A stretch of DNA of 64,000 nucleotides, taken from Glacieibacterium sp038210595 (lineage in GTDB: Bacteria; Pseudomonadota; Alphaproteobacteria; Sphingomonadales; Sphingomonadaceae). The notes below the pieces were generated by a model. That model worked only from the letters and a program-made list of their open reading frames with translations, was not told the DNA's origin and made no database searches. The stretch is from positions 62,001-126,000 of the forward strand of contig JBBQWN010000001.1 in assembly GCA_038210595.1 (NCBI GenBank). The letters run 5' to 3'. Made by a program: the position numbers and the translations under genes. The stretch's first letter is position 1, and each line of letters begins with the position of its first letter. Shown piece by piece: positions 61,795-64,000 of this stretch.

Positions 61795-62505
61795 TCAGGG
61801 CTTCTTGAACCGGTAGGCGAACTGGTCAGTGTGGCCGCGCACGCTGGGGTCGAAGACGATCGCCGTGTGCGCGTCCGCGGGATTGGCCATGACCGTGCTC
61901 TCGCCGTCGAAGACGAAGCCGGCGGCGACCACCTCGGCCTTCACCGTCGCGGGGTCGATGCGGTGCAGCGACTTGGTCATGCTGAGCCCGGTGCCCGGCG
62001 CGGCGTGGTCGACGATGATGAAATAGCCGCCGGGCTTGAGCTCCGCGAACACCGCCCGGTTGAAGCCCATCACCTGCTCCGGCGTCTGGCCGTTGTGGAG
62101 GTCGTGGTAGTTCTGCGCGGTCCAGGCCACATCGAGCTTGCCGGCCCAGGCCGGATCGGCCGGGGTCGCGACGACGACGATGTTGCTGCCCGGCGCGGCG
62201 GCCATGGCGTCGATTGCCTTGGTCTGCTCGCCATAGGCGGCGCGGGCCGGCGGCGGGATCACCGCGACGACCTTGCCGGTATCACCCACCGCGGCGGCGA
62301 ACACGCGGGTGAAATAGCCGCCGCCCGGAATGATGTCGGCGACCACCGTGCCTTTGCCGATCTTCGCGAACGCCACCATGTCGGCGGGCTTGCGGTCGGC
62401 GTCGCGGGCGATGTCCTCGGCCGGGCGGACCGGCGGCGCGGCGAGCGCGGGGGCGGCAAGCCCGAACGCAAGCGCAAGGAGGGGGGCGGTGGCGATCAGG
62501 CGCAT
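61795..62505 (-). CDS. Exported class I SAM-dependent methyltransferase-like protein
   Basis: 236 residues from the ATG at 62505 (GGGAG upstream). A signal peptide (1-22, ending ALA) precedes a Rossmann methyltransferase fold: VVADIIPGGGYFTRVFA, a variant motif I, and KPGGYFIIVDHAAPG. This matches the COG4798-type predicted methyltransferases. An exported SAM-dependent enzyme is odd because SAM is cytoplasmic; either the peptide is a membrane anchor or the substrate is not SAM. Confidence 0.85.
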   Translation of the reverse strand: MRLIATAPLLALAFGLAAPALAAPPVRPAEDIARDADRKPADMVAFAKIGKGTVVADIIPGGGYFTRVFAAAVGDTGKVVAVIPPPARAAYGEQTKAIDAMAAAPGSNIVVVATPADPAWAGKLDVAWTAQNYHDLHNGQTPEQVMGFNRAVFAELKPGGYFIIVDHAAPGTGLSMTKSLHRIDPATVKAEVVAAGFVFDGESTVMANPADAHTAIVFDPSVRGHTDQFAYRFKKP

Positions 62506-62606
62506 TTCGGATCTCCCAAAGGCTGCGGTCGAGTGCCGCTCAATTCGCCGACGATGCCATGATGGCGGCGGGGCTGCAACAAGGCGTCGCGGCAAAGCCG
62601 CGGCGC

Positions 62607-62640
62607 AAAAAACGGCCCGGTGGTTTGCGCCACCGGGCCG
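62607..62640 (-). terminator. Rho-independent terminator of the amt gene
   Basis: Perfect 11-bp stem (62613-62623 with 62630-62640) and a 6-base loop. Read on the minus strand it is followed by TTTTTT, 28 bases after the ammonium transporter stop codon. Confidence 0.92.
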
Positions 62641-62667
62641 AGGTTGTTTCCTTGGGGAGGAACTGGG

Positions 62668-64000
62668 TTAACTGTTGTAGGCGCGCTCGCCGTGGCTGGT
62701 GATGTCGAGGCCTTCGCGCTCGGCATCCTCGCTGGGGCGAAGGCCCATGGTCTTGTCGATGATGAAGAACAGCACCGCCGAGCCGAGGCCGGACCACAGC
62801 AGGGTCAGGCCGACCGCCTTGGCCTGAGTGATCAGCTGCGTGCCCATGTCGTAGGTACCGGCCACCGCCGGAAACACGGTGTAGTCGAACCAGCCCTGGC
62901 CGCCGAGCGCCGGGTCGGCGACGATCGCCGTGCCGAGCGCGCCGACAATGCCGCCGACGCAGTGGACGCCGAACACGTCGAGCGAGTCGTCGTACTTGAA
63001 GATGTGCTTCACGCGGCCGACAAACAGGAAGCAGATCGGCGAAACGACCAGCCCGAGGACGATCGAGGTCATCGGTGCCGCGAAGCCCGAGGCCGGGGTG
63101 ATCGCGACGAGACCCGCGACCGCGCCGGAGGCGGCCCCCAGCAGCGATGGCTTGCCGTGGACGATCTGGTCGACCAGTGCCCAGCTGACGGCGGCCGCAG
63201 CCGTGGCGACGAAGGTGTTGATGAAGGCGACCGCGGTGACGCCGTTGGCCTCCAGGTTGGAGCCGGCGTTGAAGCCGAACCAGCCGACCCACAGCAACGA
63301 GGCGCCGATCATCGTCATCACCAGCGAGTGCGGCGGCATCGGCTCATGGCCATGACCGACCCGCTGGCCGATCATCAGGCAGCCGACGAGGCCCGCGATC
63401 CCGGCGTTGATGTGGACGACGGTGCCGCCGGCGAAATCGAGCGCGCCGAGGCCGAACAGGTAGCCGAAGTCGGTCTTCGCGTCGGGCAGGAAGTCCGGAC
63501 CGGCGAAATACCAGACCATGTGCGCCATCGGGTAATAGACCAGGCACGACCACGCCACGACGAAGATGATCAGGCTGCTGAACTTCACCCGCTCCGCGAA
63601 CGCCCCGACGATGAGGGCGGGCGTGATGCAGGCGAAGGTCATCTGGAAGATGATGTAGGTGTATTCGGGAATATAGACGTTGTTGGAGAAGGTCGCCGCA
63701 TAGGTGCCGGCGTTGACGCCCATCAGCAGCGCCTTGCTGAAGCCGCCGAAGAACGGTGTCGTGCCGCCGGTGAAGGCGACCGAATAGCCGATCACGCACC
63801 ACATCAGGCTGGCCACCGAGACGATCATGAACACCTGCATCAGCACGCTGAGCATGTTCTTCGAGCGGACCAGGCCGCCGTAGAACAGCGCCAGCGCGGG
63901 TACCGACATCATCAGCACCAGCGCCGACGAGATCAGCATCCACGAGGTGTCGCCCTTGTTGACCATGCCGGCCATCTGCTCGACGGTCGGGGCCTTGATC
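62668..64000 (-). CDS. amtB: Ammonium transporter, partial at 5' end
   Basis: Open to the window end, so the start is missing; an internal ATG at 63975 is unlikely to be the start because family members from this group begin with a signal peptide before PTVxxGDTSWMLIS. The visible 444 residues hold eleven membrane helices with the Amt signatures ALFYGGLVRSKN, GGTVVHINAG (first pore histidine) and GVHCVGGIVGALG (second pore histidine). Moves ammonium across the inner membrane; usually controlled by GlnK, whose gene would lie upstream outside the window. Confidence 0.96.
   Translation of the reverse strand, partial: IKAPTVEQMAGMVNKGDTSWMLISSALVLMMSVPALALFYGGLVRSKNMLSVLMQVFMIVSVASLMWCVIGYSVAFTGGTTPFFGGFSKALLMGVNAGTYAATFSNNVYIPEYTYIIFQMTFACITPALIVGAFAERVKFSSLIIFVVAWSCLVYYPMAHMVWYFAGPDFLPDAKTDFGYLFGLGALDFAGGTVVHINAGIAGLVGCLMIGQRVGHGHEPMPPHSLVMTMIGASLLWVGWFGFNAGSNLEANGVTAVAFINTFVATAAAAVSWALVDQIVHGKPSLLGAASGAVAGLVAITPASGFAAPMTSIVLGLVVSPICFLFVGRVKHIFKYDDSLDVFGVHCVGGIVGALGTAIVADPALGGQGWFDYTVFPAVAGTYDMGTQLITQAKAVGLTLLWSGLGSAVLFFIIDKTMGLRPSEDAEREGLDITSHGERAYNS

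Overview
High-GC genome segment from an alphaproteobacterium, most likely a member of the Sphingomonadales. The evidence is five full-length secreted proteins with the PEPxxWA-CTERM sorting tail, TIGR02300 next to aroA, a maf-rng-yacG block, a CcmFGHI cytochrome c maturation operon, a CtrA-type TTAA-N7-TTAA site, and frequent GTG/TTG starts with 4-bp gene overlaps. The species cannot be named from the sequence alone.

Layout. 1-9.2 kb: the end of a Kef-type antiporter, a TPR and cytochrome c pair, a curA-like reductase, and a tightly coupled run of pyrD, a GNAT acetyltransferase, gamma-glutamyltransferase and an acyl-CoA synthetase. 9.2-11.3 kb: a distinctly AT-richer two-gene island (DUF2971 and a HEPN-motif protein, tail to tail) beside a 5'-truncated second copy of inorganic pyrophosphatase. 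11.6-24.2 kb: a radical SAM protein, a phytase-like PEP-CTERM protein with a possible Pho box, intact ppa, a YqjI-like PadR regulator with its operator, yacG-rng-maf-DUF2332, hisG-hisD, priA and small accessory genes. 24.2-28 kb: a candidate minus-strand operon rlmN-cfa-BLUF-phytanoyl-CoA-dioxygenase-like. 28-33.4 kb: PEP-CTERM proteins (one a remnant), a repeat-rich lipoprotein, a phosphatase, a succinyl-CoA:3-oxoacid CoA-transferase pair and DUF72. 34-41.8 kb: dnaN, recF and gyrB in the ancestral order but separated by a photolyase of the Fe-S (CryPro) type, small secreted proteins and a PEP-CTERM gene, then tRNA-Ala(GGC). 41.9-47.2 kb: TIGR02300, aroA, wecB, an LplT-like MFS transporter, DUF937 and a J-domain protein. 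47.2-53.7 kb: a thioester-domain-like PEP-CTERM protein, a cAMP-type phosphodiesterase, a CHASE2 adenylate cyclase, and a divergent outer-membrane barrel plus FecR pair. 53.8-58 kb: ccmFGHI. 58-64 kb: an HTH protein with an operator-bearing promoter, a small membrane peptide, a TIGR01244 enzyme, a sterol-desaturase family protein, a histone-tail/hemerythrin fusion, an exported methyltransferase and the ammonium transporter, cut by the window end.

How the parts may work together. The window mixes housekeeping replication and biosynthesis genes with surface and signalling genes. Four places look least ordinary: the DUF2971/HEPN island, which may be a defence or toxin module; the blue-light sensor coupled to a lipid-modifying enzyme and an Fe/2OG-type dioxygenase; the cyclase-phosphodiesterase-FecR-barrel neighbourhood; and the PEP-CTERM protein with thioester-like motifs behind a CtrA box. 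Two palindromic repeat elements are present, one of them inserted in frame in the signal-peptide region of ccmH. No rRNA, CRISPR array, insertion sequence or exosortase gene was seen.
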